Part shown: piece after piece, positions 1 to 7,643 of the stretch
Layout: the number at the start of each line of letters is the position of its first letter
Position numbering within the stretch: position 1 is the stretch's first letter
NCBI GenBank assembly: GCA_913775795.1
Contig: CAJYLT010000029.1
Location: 1 to 32,549 of the forward strand
Direction: 5' to 3'
Source: an uncultured Sphingomonas sp.
Lineage (GTDB): Bacteria > Pseudomonadota > Alphaproteobacteria > Sphingomonadales > Sphingomonadaceae
Length of the DNA stretch: 32,549 nucleotides
Made by a program: the position numbers and the translations under genes
Notes under the pieces: model-generated
What the model saw: the letters and a program-made list of their open reading frames with translations, nothing else
Told to the model about the DNA's origin: nothing
Databases searched by the model: none

Positions 1-207
1 ACCGATTTCGAGCTGCCGACCAACGGCTACACGATGGTCAACGCCTCGCTCGCGTTCAAGCCGTTCGGCCGCGGCAACGCGACCAGCCTGACGCTGTCGG
101 CGAACAACCTGTTCGATGTCGAGGCGCGCCGCCACGCCAGCTTCCTCAAGGATTTCGCCCCGCTCGCCGGCCGCGACATCCGCGCGACGCTGCGCTTCCA
201 GATCTAA
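1..207 (+). CDS. TonB-dependent receptor, C-terminal end (partial)
   Basis: The window opens inside a gene whose last 68 residues are visible. They have the alternating pattern of outer-membrane beta strands, a typical SANNLFD segment (receptor barrels usually carry xVxNLFD here), and end in R-F-Q-I, close to the terminal aromatic strand used by the BAM machinery. This matches the end of a TonB-dependent receptor, an outer-membrane transporter for iron complexes, sugars or other large nutrients. The substrate cannot be told because the plug and most of the barrel lie outside. A strong hairpin with a T run follows at once and ends the transcript. Confidence is good for the family and nil for the ligand. 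Confidence 0.75.
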   Translation, partial: TDFELPTNGYTMVNASLAFKPFGRGNATSLTLSANNLFDVEARRHASFLKDFAPLAGRDIRATLRFQI

Positions 208-214
208 AGGGGGC

Positions 215-266
215 CGCCGTCCGCCCTTGCCCTCGTTCCCTCGGGCATGGGCGGGCGGCGTGTTTT
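215..266 (+). terminator. Rho-independent terminator after the TonB receptor
   Basis: Positions 215-232 pair with 243-260 in an 18-bp GC-rich stem with one T-T mismatch and one G-T pair, a 10-base loop and a trailing TGTTTT. It sits between the converging receptor and galE genes. On the reverse strand the T run is weaker, so it mainly serves the receptor. Confidence 0.75.
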
Positions 267-1262
267 CTACCCCCGCTCGGCGAGCTTGCGCTCCCACGCC
301 AGCGCATCGCGAACGATGCCGTCGAGGTCGTCATGCCGCGGCCGCCACGGCAGCGCGGACAGGATCGCGCCATTGTCGGCGACCAGCGCGTCGGGATCGC
401 CCGCGCGCCGCCCCTCCAGCCGCCGCTCGATCGAGACGTTGGTGACGCGATCGACCGCATTCAGCACTTCGAGCACCGAATAGCCGCGGCCATAGCCGAC
501 GTTGAACGTCCGGCTCTGGTCGGGCTCGGCGATCAGCAGGTCGAGCGCGTCGACATGCGCGGCGGCAAGGTCGCTGACATGGATGTAATCGCGCACGCCG
601 GTGCCGTCGGGCGTCGCGAAATCGGTACCGAAAACCGAGACATGGCCGCGTTTGCCGGTCGCCGCCTCCACCGCCACCTTGATGAGGTGGGTGGCACCCG
701 CGGTCGACTGGCCGCTGCGCCCTTTGGGATCGGCGCCCGCCACGTTGAAGTAGCGCAATGCCGCATAGTTGAACGGGTGCGCGGCGGCGACGTCGGCGAG
801 CATCGCCTCGGTCATCAGCTTCGACATGCCATAGGGGTTGATCGGCGCCTTGGCCGCATCCTCGCCCACCGGCACCTTGTCGGGGATGCCGTAGGTCGCG
901 GCGGTCGAGCTGAAGATGAAGTGACGCACCCCTGCCGCCACCGCGCTTTCGATCAGGTCGCGTGAGGCGGCGGTATTGTTGGCATAGTATTTGAGCGGGT
1001 TCTCGACAGACTCGGGCACCACCACCGATCCGGCGAAATGCATGATCGCGGTGACGCCATGCTCGGCGATCGCGCCGCGAACCTTGGCGGCATCGCGAAT
1101 GTCGCCGACGACCAGCGTGGCGCGGGTGTCCACCGCCCAGTCGAACCCGGTGACGAGGTTGTCGACCACCACCACGCGCCAGCCCGCGTCGAGCAGCGCC
1201 AGCACCGCATGACTGCCGATATAGCCCGCCCCGCCCGTCACCATCACGCAACCGTCACGCAT
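267..1262 (-). CDS. galE: UDP-glucose 4-epimerase
   Basis: The 331-residue protein is the usual GalE length. It starts with the NAD-binding Rossmann motif [11 protein letters not shown] and carries the SDR catalytic triad: serine and threonine in FSSTAATYG near residues 122-130 and Tyr-x-x-x-Lys in NPYGMSK. GalE interconverts UDP-glucose and UDP-galactose in the cytoplasm, feeding galactose use and surface polysaccharides. The ATG at 1262 is preferred because an internal ATG six codons later would remove the first beta strand. It is divergent from msrA across about 100 bases and convergent with the TonB receptor gene. Nothing is unusual in the visible motifs. Some relatives act on other UDP-hexoses, so substrate range is inferred. 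Confidence 0.93.
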   Translation of the reverse strand: MRDGCVMVTGGAGYIGSHAVLALLDAGWRVVVVDNLVTGFDWAVDTRATLVVGDIRDAAKVRGAIAEHGVTAIMHFAGSVVVPESVENPLKYYANNTAASRDLIESAVAAGVRHFIFSSTAATYGIPDKVPVGEDAAKAPINPYGMSKLMTEAMLADVAAAHPFNYAALRYFNVAGADPKGRSGQSTAGATHLIKVAVEAATGKRGHVSVFGTDFATPDGTGVRDYIHVSDLAAAHVDALDLLIAEPDQSRTFNVGYGRGYSVLEVLNAVDRVTNVSIERRLEGRRAGDPDALVADNGAILSALPWRPRHDDLDGIVRDALAWERKLAERG

Positions 1263-1363
1263 CGTACCCGCCCCTGCCCGCTTTCGTTGCGCCCGCCATA
1301 CCCGCCCCCTTTGGATCGCGCCACGGCCAACCTATCTCTGGGGTCATTCAGGAGACGAAAGAC

Positions 1364-1912
1364 ATGCGTGAGGAAGTGGCAACGCTCGCCGGTGGGTGTT
1401 TCTGGTGCACTGAGGCGGTGTTCAATGACGTGATCGGCGTGACCGGGGTCGAGAGCGTCTATATCGGCGGCTCGACCGAGAACCCGACCTATAAGGCGGT
1501 GTGCAGCGGCACGACCGGCCATGCCGAGGCGATTCGCGTCACCTTCGATGCCGATCAGGTCAGCTATGGCGACCTGCTCGACATTTTCTTCGCGACGCAC
1601 GACCCGACGACGCTCAACCGCCAGGGCAACGACGTGGGTACGCAGTATCGCTCGGCGATCTTCCCGCACTCGCCCGAGCAGGAAGCCGAGGCGCGCGCCG
1701 CGATCGAGCGGAACGCCGGCGAATGGCCGAACCCGATCGTCACCACGATCGAGCACGCCGACCGCTGGTATCCGGCCGAGGACTATCACCAGGGCTATTG
1801 GGACGGCGAGGGGCAGCGCAATCCCTATTGCCTCGCGGTCATCCCGCCCAAGCTCAAGAAGCTGCGCAAGAGCTTTGCCGAGCGGTCGAAGGCGGTCGAA
1901 GCCGGCGTCTGA
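1364..1912 (+). CDS. msrA: peptide-methionine (S)-S-oxide reductase MsrA
   Basis: A 182-residue cytoplasmic repair enzyme that reduces the S-epimer of methionine sulfoxide, free or in proteins, using thioredoxin. The active-site GGCFWC lies at residues 10-15, with the nucleophile Cys12 followed by Trp14 and Cys15. Family-typical [12 protein letters not shown] and the late [11 protein letters not shown] segment are present. A further cysteine in KAVCSG is a candidate resolving residue. GGAG at 1351-1354 gives a clear ribosome site nine bases before the ATG. The downstream neighbour, a small lipoprotein gene, is separated by a terminator-like hairpin, so msrA is probably monocistronic. Confidence 0.95.
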   Translation: MREEVATLAGGCFWCTEAVFNDVIGVTGVESVYIGGSTENPTYKAVCSGTTGHAEAIRVTFDADQVSYGDLLDIFFATHDPTTLNRQGNDVGTQYRSAIFPHSPEQEAEARAAIERNAGEWPNPIVTTIEHADRWYPAEDYHQGYWDGEGQRNPYCLAVIPPKLKKLRKSFAERSKAVEAGV

Positions 1913-1920
1913 CGGAACCG

Positions 1921-1959
1921 CGGCCCGGTCGGCGTGTTGAGCGCCCGCCCGGGCCGTTT
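1921..1959 (+). terminator. terminator-like hairpin after msrA
   Basis: An 8-bp perfect stem (CGGCCCGG at 1921-1928 with CCGGGCCG at 1949-1956) with extra GGCG/CGCC pairing inside the loop, followed by only three T residues. It fits an intrinsic terminator or attenuator between msrA and the lipoprotein gene, but the T run is short. Confidence 0.45.
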
Positions 1960-1983
1960 CGGTCCCGAATCGGAGATAGACAG

Positions 1984-2253
1984 ATGAAGCGTTTCCTGAC
2001 CCCCGCCCTCCTCGTCCTCGCCGCCGCGCCGCTGGCCGCCTGCGGCGGCAATGGCGACGACGCGCTCGCCGACCGCGCGAAGCAGCAGGGCGAGGCGCAG
2101 GCCGAGGCTGCCGCGATGAACGGGGCGAGCGAGGCCGAGGTCGACCAGATCAAGGAAAATGCCGAGGATCGCGCCGACGCCATCGACGATTCAGACGTCG
2201 ACGCGCACGAGTTGACCGACGCGCAGAAGAACGCGCTGGTCAACGGCAACTAA
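1984..2253 (+). CDS. small predicted lipoprotein, unknown function
   Basis: An 89-residue protein with a classic lipoprotein signal: MKRF, a hydrophobic stretch of Leu/Ala/Val, then the lipobox L-A-A-C with Cys20 as the lipidation site. The mature part is strongly charged and rich in Ala, Glu and Asp (EAEVDQIKENAEDRADAIDD), probably helical, with no recognised domain. It should be anchored to the inner or outer membrane facing the periplasm. GGAG at 1972-1975 lies upstream of the ATG. The sequence resembles small acidic lipoproteins common in sphingomonads, but I cannot assign a function. Its stop codon overlaps the stop of the gene on the opposite strand. Confidence 0.8.
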   Translation: MKRFLTPALLVLAAAPLAACGGNGDDALADRAKQQGEAQAEAAAMNGASEAEVDQIKENAEDRADAIDDSDVDAHELTDAQKNALVNGN

Positions 2254-2387
2254 GCCTTGTCGGGCACGGGCGGCGTCGCTGGTTCGCCCGGCGGCGCCGC
2301 CTGTTCCCGCGCCTGCGCCTTTCGCCGGCGCAGATTGGCGCGCAGCGCTTCCGCCAACCGCGCCGCTCGATCGTCCTCGCGTTCCAT
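2250..2387 (-). CDS. 45-residue basic protein, sphingomonad type, unknown function
   Basis: A short reading frame beginning MEREDDRAARLAEALR and continuing through a run of arginines and KAQAR into a proline-rich, acidic tail. The first 30 residues would form an amphipathic basic helix. Similar short RAARLAEALRxNLRRRKAQAR-like proteins recur in sphingomonads, from my recollection of the group, which supports a real gene despite its size. GAG upstream of the ATG is a weak ribosome site. Its stop shares bases with the stop of the lipoprotein gene on the other strand. The tRNA-Thr promoter begins just beyond its start, so it is transcribed away from that promoter. No function is proposed. Confidence 0.6.
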   Translation of the reverse strand: MEREDDRAARLAEALRANLRRRKAQAREQAAPPGEPATPPVPDKA

Positions 2388-2416
2388 TTCATCTCGATAG
2401 ATCGAAGACACGCGGG

Positions 2417-2445
2417 TTGACAATCATCCGGGGCCCACTCATAGG
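2417..2445 (+). promoter_or_regulatory. promoter of tRNA-Thr
   Basis: A perfect -35 hexamer TTGACA at 2417-2422 and a weak -10 CATAGG at 2440-2445, 17 bases apart, place the start near 2452, about 29 bases before the tRNA. The strong -35 with poor -10 resembles the pattern at the tRNA-Asp gene in this window. Confidence 0.6.
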
Positions 2446-2480
2446 CGCGGCCCTGATCCGCCCCACGGGACGGACCCGGT

Positions 2481-2555
<75 letters not shown>

Positions 2556-2720
2556 TTTTCTTCCTTCACCATAAGCCGCGATAACGTAGCGACGCGAAGC
2601 GCAGCGACCGGCCGCTTTCGAACCCGCCATGCCGCGGTAGAGCGTCGCGCGTGGACGAAGCCGTGCTTTCAGGCCCCCGGACAAAATCTGCGGGCTAAAT
2701 TCATATCAAATGTGTAGGGT

Positions 2721-3620
2721 ATGGGCATGATGCCTGTAGCGACGCACGATGCCGGTCGCCGCTCGATCGAGTGGCCCACCCTCCTCCTCGCATTCGCCAT
2801 CTATGGCGGCTGGACCGCGCTGGTCGTGGCGCATGCCGCGTTGCCGATGCCGACCCTCGCTGCGGCGGGGGCGTGGCTGATCGCGTGGCACGGCTCGCTC
2901 CAGCACGAGACGATCCACGGCCACCCGACCGGATCGAAGCGGATCAACGCCCTGGTCGGGGCGGTGCCGCTGTCGCCCTGGCTGCCCTATGCCATCTATC
3001 GCAACAGTCACGAGGCGCATCATCGCAGCGCCCACATCACCCACCCGCACCACGATCCCGAATCGCGATATGTCGCCGAGGGGTCGGGCTGGCACTGGGC
3101 CGCATGGCTTCAGGCGACACTGATCGGGCGGCTGGTGTTCGGGCCGCCGCTGTGCGTCCTGTCGCTGCTCCGGGACGAGGCGGCGCGGGTGCGAAAGGTG
3201 CCGGGCGCGGTCCTGCGCGACTGGGCGCCGCATCTGCTCGCGGTCGCGGGGATCGTCGCGCTGCTGGAGGGTACGGGATTCGGCACGCTCCGCTACGTGT
3301 TTCTCGTCGTCTGGCCCGGCACGTCACTGTCGCTGCTACGCTCATTCGCGGAGCACCGCGCCGACCTGCCCGGTCCCGCCCGCGCCGCGACGGTGGAGCG
3401 CGGCGGGCTGCTCGGCCTGCTCTATCTCAACAATCACCTGCATACCGCGCATCACGACCGACCGGCGCTCGCCTGGTACCGGCTGCCCGCCTATCACCGC
3501 GCGCATCGCGACCGGCTGACCGCGCAGGCGGGGCGGCCGCATCGCAGCTATGGCGAGATCGTGCGCCGCTTCGCCTTTCGCCCGCACGACCGGCTGACGC
3601 ATCCGGGGCGCGGGGCATGA
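2721..3620 (+). CDS. membrane fatty-acid-desaturase family protein
   Basis: A 299-residue integral membrane di-iron protein. The three histidine boxes of the desaturase/hydroxylase superfamily are visible: HETIH at 62-66, HEAHH at 97-101 and HTAHH at 241-245, with further histidines in THPHHDP near 107-112. Hydrophobic segments lie around 19-55, 125-150 and 165-210. Such proteins use O2 to desaturate or hydroxylate lipids or other non-polar chains at the inner membrane; the substrate is unknown. Three in-frame ATGs lie close together (2721, 2727, 2730) without a strong ribosome site, so the exact start is uncertain. The stop overlaps the next start as ATGA, implying translational coupling with the PhnD-like and acetyltransferase genes. 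Confidence 0.85.
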   Translation: MGMMPVATHDAGRRSIEWPTLLLAFAIYGGWTALVVAHAALPMPTLAAAGAWLIAWHGSLQHETIHGHPTGSKRINALVGAVPLSPWLPYAIYRNSHEAHHRSAHITHPHHDPESRYVAEGSGWHWAAWLQATLIGRLVFGPPLCVLSLLRDEAARVRKVPGAVLRDWAPHLLAVAGIVALLEGTGFGTLRYVFLVVWPGTSLSLLRSFAEHRADLPGPARAATVERGGLLGLLYLNNHLHTAHHDRPALAWYRLPAYHRAHRDRLTAQAGRPHRSYGEIVRRFAFRPHDRLTHPGRGA

Positions 3621-4384
3621 CCGTCGCCTCGCTCGGCATGTACGACCACCCGGCGCAGGGCTGGGCAAACGCAGCGCTGTGGGCGGCGATCGCCGGCCAC
3701 CTGCGCAACGCTGGGATCGACGCGCCGGATGCGCTGGATCATCGGACGGTCGAGGCGGTCTGGCGCGACCCCGACCTCCTCCTCGCGCAAGCATGCGGGC
3801 TGCCGCTGGTCGCCGATCCCGAACTCGACCTGACCGTCGTCGCCGTGCCGAGCTATGCGGTTACGGGGTGTGCGCCCGGCCGCCATCTGAGCCGGATCAT
3901 CGTCCATGCCGATGACGACGCGGCGGACCTGGCCGACCTTCGCGGACAGGTGGCGGCGATCAACGCGCCCCTGTCGAACACTGGCGCGAACCTGCTGCGC
4001 GCGGCGTTCGGCGGTCTTCCGTTTTCGGACGTGAGGGTCACGGGCTCGCACCGCGCGAGCGTCGCGGCAGTGGCGGGCGGCAAGGCCGACGTGGCGGCGA
4101 TCGACGCCGTGACGTTCGCGGCGCTCCGCCGCTACGAGCCGGAGGCGGTGGCGCGCGTCCGCGTCCTCGCCGACACGATATCGGTCCCCGCCCTCCCCTT
4201 CGTCACGGCGCGCTGCACGCCGCCCGCGATCCGCGCGGCGCTGCGCGAGGCGCTGATCGCCGTCGCGCGCGACCCGGCGCTGGCGGCGGTGCGCGACGCG
4301 CTGTTCCTCGCCGACATCGTGCCCGCCAGCGGGCAGCGTTATGGCGAGATCGCGCGCCTCGCCCGCGAAACCGCGCTCGCATGA
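3617..4384 (+). CDS. PhnD-like periplasmic-binding-fold protein, no signal peptide
   Basis: A 255-residue protein resembling the substrate-binding family of phosphate, phosphite and phosphonate ABC transporters (PhnD type): an N-terminal alpha/beta lobe, a DLRGQVAAIN segment, SNTGANLLRAA, and GSHRASVAAVAGGKADVAAID, the typical hinge and ligand loop. It lacks a signal peptide (it starts MTVASLGMYD), and no permease or ATPase gene is nearby. It may therefore work in the cytoplasm as a ligand-binding or enzymatic relative of the fold, or the start may be misjudged; its ATGA overlap with the desaturase argues for the given start. It also overlaps the acetyltransferase by ATGA. Ligand unknown. Confidence 0.75.
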   Translation: MTVASLGMYDHPAQGWANAALWAAIAGHLRNAGIDAPDALDHRTVEAVWRDPDLLLAQACGLPLVADPELDLTVVAVPSYAVTGCAPGRHLSRIIVHADDDAADLADLRGQVAAINAPLSNTGANLLRAAFGGLPFSDVRVTGSHRASVAAVAGGKADVAAIDAVTFAALRRYEPEAVARVRVLADTISVPALPFVTARCTPPAIRAALREALIAVARDPALAAVRDALFLADIVPASGQRYGEIARLARETALA

Positions 4385-5295
4385 CCGTGGCTCCCGCGCA
4401 CATCGTCGAGGCGCTCGCTTCGATCCGCCGGGCGGCGCGCGGCGACGCCTATCCGCACCGTTTCCCCGATCGCACACGCGTCGCCGCGCTGGTCGAGGCG
4501 GTGTCGCACGCGCTCTACCCCGTCCGCCTTGGCGGCTGGCGCGGCGATCCGGCGGCGGAGGACGGCTTCGTCACCGACCGACTGGCCGGGGCGCTGGCGA
4601 TCGTCGAGGAACAGGCGCGCGTCGAGCTCGCCTATTGGCAGGACGAGGCCACCGACGCCTTCGACCCCGAATTGCCGGCACAGATCGCCGCGCTGTTCGC
4701 CGAGGAACTGCCGGATATCCGCCGCCTGCTCGATGCCGACCTCGCCGCCGCGCTGATCGGCGACCCGGCGGCGCGCAGCATCGACGAGGTGCTGATCTGC
4801 TACCCCGGTGCCGCCGCGATCCTGCATCACCGGATCGCCAACGCGCTCTATCGCCTCGGCGCGCCAATCGTCGCGCGCGTGGTTTCCGAACTCGCCAATG
4901 CGCGCACCGGCATCGATATTCATCCGGGCGCGACGATCGGGGGGAGCTTCTTCATCGACCACGGCACCGGCGTCGTCATCGGCGAAACCGCGATCGTGGG
5001 AGCGCGGGTGCGCCTCTATCAGCACGTCACGCTCGGCGCTCGCGCGCCGCTCGGCCTGTCGGCGGACGGCCCGCGCCAGCGGCTGGCGCGGCATCCGATC
5101 GTCGAGGACGACGTGACGATCTATGCCGGCACGACGATCCTTGGCCGGGTGACGATCGGGCGCGGCTCGGTGATCGGCGGCAATGTCTGGCTGCTGGACG
5201 ACGTGGCCCCGGGCAGCGTCGTCGCGCAGCCGACCGCAAGCGTCCTGCCGCTGGGCGAGGCAGACGACCTGAACGACCGCCTGCACGGGCGTTAG
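4381..5295 (+). CDS. cysE: serine O-acetyltransferase, EpsC/CysE family
   Basis: A 304-residue member of the left-handed beta-helix acyltransferases. An N-terminal helical domain (about 1-165) leads into HHRIANALYRLG and the hexapeptide repeats GIDIHPGATIGGSFFIDHG and GVVIGETAIVGARVRLYQHV, with the catalytic His/Asp pair of the serine acetyltransferase family. The reaction is acetyl-CoA plus L-serine to O-acetylserine, the first step of cysteine synthesis. The long helical domain fits the EpsC-type group. It is the last gene of a three-gene block with overlapping start and stop codons, so its partner proteins suggest a special role rather than the main cysteine pathway. Its stop overlaps that of the convergent symporter. 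Action on another hydroxyl substrate is possible. Confidence 0.82.
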   Translation: MTVAPAHIVEALASIRRAARGDAYPHRFPDRTRVAALVEAVSHALYPVRLGGWRGDPAAEDGFVTDRLAGALAIVEEQARVELAYWQDEATDAFDPELPAQIAALFAEELPDIRRLLDADLAAALIGDPAARSIDEVLICYPGAAAILHHRIANALYRLGAPIVARVVSELANARTGIDIHPGATIGGSFFIDHGTGVVIGETAIVGARVRLYQHVTLGARAPLGLSADGPRQRLARHPIVEDDVTIYAGTTILGRVTIGRGSVIGGNVWLLDDVAPGSVVAQPTASVLPLGEADDLNDRLHGR

Positions 5296-6584
5296 GCGGG
5301 CACGGGTTCCTCTCTCGCTACCAGGATCCCCGCCCGCTTCGCGACGATCGTCGGCACGACGATCTGCCCGGCGACGTTCACCGCCGTCCGTCCCATGTCG
5401 ATGATCGGGTCGATCGCGAGCAGCAGCCCCGCCCCTTCGAGCGGCAGGCCCAAAGTCGACAGCGTCAGCGTCAGCATCACCGTCGCCCCCGTCAGCCCCG
5501 CCGTCGCCGCCGATCCGAGCACCGAGACGAGCGCCACCAGCACCAGCTCCGCCGGCCCGAGGTGAATGCCGTAGAATTGCGCGACGAACAGCGCCGCGAC
5601 CGCGGGATAGATCGCCGCGCACCCGTCCATCTTCGTCGTCGCGCCCAGCGGTACGGCGAAGGCGGCATAGGCGGGCGGCACGCCGATCCGCTCCGCCGCC
5701 GCCTGCGTCACCGGCAGCGTCGCGATCGAGGAGCGGGAGACGAAGCCGAGCTGGATCGCTGGCCATGCCCGCGACAAGAAGCGGCCCGGCGACACGCCGT
5801 TCACCGCCAGCAGCGCCGGATAGACGACGAACAGCACCAGCCCGAGCCCCAGATAGACCGCCAGCGCGAAGCTGCCGAGCGAGCCCAAAGTCCCCCAGCC
5901 ATAGCGCACGATCGCATCGCCGATCAGCGCGGCGGTGCCGATCGGCGTCAGCCGGATGACCCAGGACAGCAGCCGGCGAAAGATCGCGAGCGCCGAGGCG
6001 TTGAACGACAGGAACGCCTCGCCCTTGTCGCCGACCCGCACCGCTGCCGCACCGATCGCGATCGCCGCGACGATGATCTGGAGGACGTTGAATCCGACGC
6101 TCGTCTTCGCCTTCCCGTCGGCGATCACCGTGTCGGCACCGATCCCGAGGAAATTGACGGGGACGAGGCCCTTCAGGAAATCGAGCCAGCTCCCGCTCGT
6201 CGCGGGCACTGCCGCCGCAGCAGCGTCGACGCCGCTGCGCAGCCCGGGCTGAAGCGCGAGGCCGAGCACCAGCCCTATCGACACCGCGATCAGCGCGGTG
6301 ATCGCGAACCAAAGGAGCGTGCGCACCACCAGCTTCGCGGCGTTCTCCAACTCGCGCAGCGCCGCGACCGAGGCGACGATCGCGGTGAAGACCAGCGGCG
6401 AGACCAGCGCCTTGAGCAACTGCACGAACAGGCCGCCGATGGTGTGCAGCGCCTCGCCCAGTGAGGCGACGCCCGCTTCCCGCGCCAGCAGGCCGAGCGC
6501 GACGCCGACGACCATGCCGATCGCGACCTGCACGCCGAACGAAGGCAGGCGCCACCGCGCCGCCGGAAGAACCTGATCCGTCAT
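5292..6584 (-). CDS. dicarboxylate/amino acid:cation symporter (DAACS family)
   Basis: A 430-residue inner-membrane carrier with about eight hydrophobic segments and two re-entrant loops. Family marks are the serine-rich SRSSIATLPVTQ (hairpin 1 in GltP/DctA-type carriers), TKMDGCAAIYPAV in place of the usual NMDGT segment, and a late IDPIIDMGRTAVNVAG stretch containing the conserved aspartate and arginine region. It should take up glutamate, aspartate or C4-dicarboxylates with protons or sodium. The ATG at 6584 follows GGGGG directly. A longer upstream reading frame is open but has no family similarity. It is divergent from the ATP-grasp gene across a palindrome-rich spacer and convergent with cysE, sharing stop-codon bases. 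Confidence 0.88.
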   Translation of the reverse strand: MTDQVLPAARWRLPSFGVQVAIGMVVGVALGLLAREAGVASLGEALHTIGGLFVQLLKALVSPLVFTAIVASVAALRELENAAKLVVRTLLWFAITALIAVSIGLVLGLALQPGLRSGVDAAAAAVPATSGSWLDFLKGLVPVNFLGIGADTVIADGKAKTSVGFNVLQIIVAAIAIGAAAVRVGDKGEAFLSFNASALAIFRRLLSWVIRLTPIGTAALIGDAIVRYGWGTLGSLGSFALAVYLGLGLVLFVVYPALLAVNGVSPGRFLSRAWPAIQLGFVSRSSIATLPVTQAAAERIGVPPAYAAFAVPLGATTKMDGCAAIYPAVAALFVAQFYGIHLGPAELVLVALVSVLGSAATAGLTGATVMLTLTLSTLGLPLEGAGLLLAIDPIIDMGRTAVNVAGQIVVPTIVAKRAGILVAREEPVPA

Positions 6585-6641
6585 CCCCCGGATGTAATTA
6601 CCCCCTGCGCCGATGGGAGAACAGATCGTCCTTGGCGCGCT

Positions 6642-6684
6642 AAAGCCCGGCTTGGCGCGAACACGGGCTTTGGCCGGGCCAAGC
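6642..6684. promoter_or_regulatory. nested inverted repeats between symporter and ATP-grasp genes
   Basis: AAAGCCCG at 6642-6649 is mirrored perfectly by CGGGCTTT at 6664-6671, and GCTTGGC at 6650-6656 by GCCAAGC at 6678-6684, so the two pairs interlock. CTTGGCGCG also occurs twice as a direct repeat nearby. The spacer carries the promoters of two divergent genes, so an operator for a shared regulator is the simplest reading. An RNA pseudoknot in a leader is an alternative. Confidence 0.4.
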
Positions 6685-6728
6685 GGGATTTGCCTTTGGC
6701 GACCGACGATCTGGGCTAGACCGGGGCG

Positions 6729-7643
6729 ATGACCGACCTTGCCCTGATCTACGAACACCCCGCCTGGTTCGCGGCGACCTTTGCCGCGCTCGACGCCCGC
6801 GGGATCGACTGGCGCGCGATTCACGCCGATGGCCTGTCGTTCGATCCGGCAGGCACCGAGCCGCCCGCCCGCGTCGTCCTCAATCGCGTCGCGATGTCGA
6901 GCTTCCTTCGCGCGCCCGAACATCCGATCTTCTTCACCGCCGCCGCGCTCGCGCACTGGCAGGCCCGCGGGGCACGGGTGCTGAACGGCACCGATGCGCT
7001 GGCGATCGACGCGTCGAAGGCGCGCCAGCTGTCGCTGATCGCCGGCCTCGGCCTCGCCGTGCCCGCCACCCGCATCGTCCACCGCGCCGCCGATCTCGTC
7101 GCCGCTGCCGAGGGGCTGCGCTTCCCGATCGTAGTCAAGGCGAATATCGGCGGCTCGGGCGCGGGGATCGTCCGCTATGACGATGCCGAGGCGCTGGCGA
7201 CGTCGGTCGCGGACGGGACCACCCCCGACAGCATCGACCGCGTGCTAATGGTCCAGGAATATGTGCCCGCCCGCGGCGGCAGCATTACCCGGATCGAGAC
7301 GCTGGGCGGACGGTTCCTCTATGCGATCGAGGTCGATGGCGGCGGCAGCTTCGACCTGTGCCCCGCCGATGCCTGTGCCGTCCCCGGCAAGCCGGCGATC
7401 ATGATGAAGGCGGTCGATCCCGCCCCCGACCTGATCGCGGCGGCGGAGGCGATCGTGCGGGCCGCGAACATCGACGTCGGCGGGGTCGAGGTGATGATCG
7501 ACGACCGCGACGGCACGCCCCGCTTCTACGACATCAACGCGCTCTCCAACTTCGTCGCCAATCCGCTCGATGTGCTCGGCTGGGACCCGCACGAACGGCT
7601 GGTCGACTGGCTCGAAACCATCATTGCGGAGACGAAGGCATGA
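6729..7643 (+). CDS. ATP-grasp ligase, RimK-like
   Basis: A 304-residue cytoplasmic protein with the ATP-grasp fold: an N-terminal pre-ATP domain (about 1-95), the lid with FPIVVKANIGGSGAGIVRYD (ATP-binding lysine and glycine-rich loop near 136-155), MVQEYVPA (the acidic and hydrophobic adenine-contact strand), and late metal ligands in GGVEVMIDD and FYDINALSNFVANP. RimK-type enzymes form amide bonds between a carboxylate, activated as acyl-phosphate, and an amine. The substrate is unknown. The stop overlaps the start of the flavin monooxygenase (ATGA), implying a shared pathway. GGGGCG before the ATG is a plausible ribosome site. Similarity to glutamate ligases is by fold only. Confidence 0.8.
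   Translation: MTDLALIYEHPAWFAATFAALDARGIDWRAIHADGLSFDPAGTEPPARVVLNRVAMSSFLRAPEHPIFFTAAALAHWQARGARVLNGTDALAIDASKARQLSLIAGLGLAVPATRIVHRAADLVAAAEGLRFPIVVKANIGGSGAGIVRYDDAEALATSVADGTTPDSIDRVLMVQEYVPARGGSITRIETLGGRFLYAIEVDGGGSFDLCPADACAVPGKPAIMMKAVDPAPDLIAAAEAIVRAANIDVGGVEVMIDDRDGTPRFYDINALSNFVANPLDVLGWDPHERLVDWLETIIAETKA

Noticed and set aside
4339..6555. Very long reading frames (over 700 codons) on both strands
   Set aside because: They are rich in Arg, Gly and Pro in the pattern of shadow frames in high-GC DNA, and they overlap recognised genes.
5292..7082. 596-residue version of the symporter on the reverse strand
   Set aside because: The extra N terminus overlaps the ATP-grasp gene and has no transporter-like sequence; the ATG at 6584 gives the normal family length.
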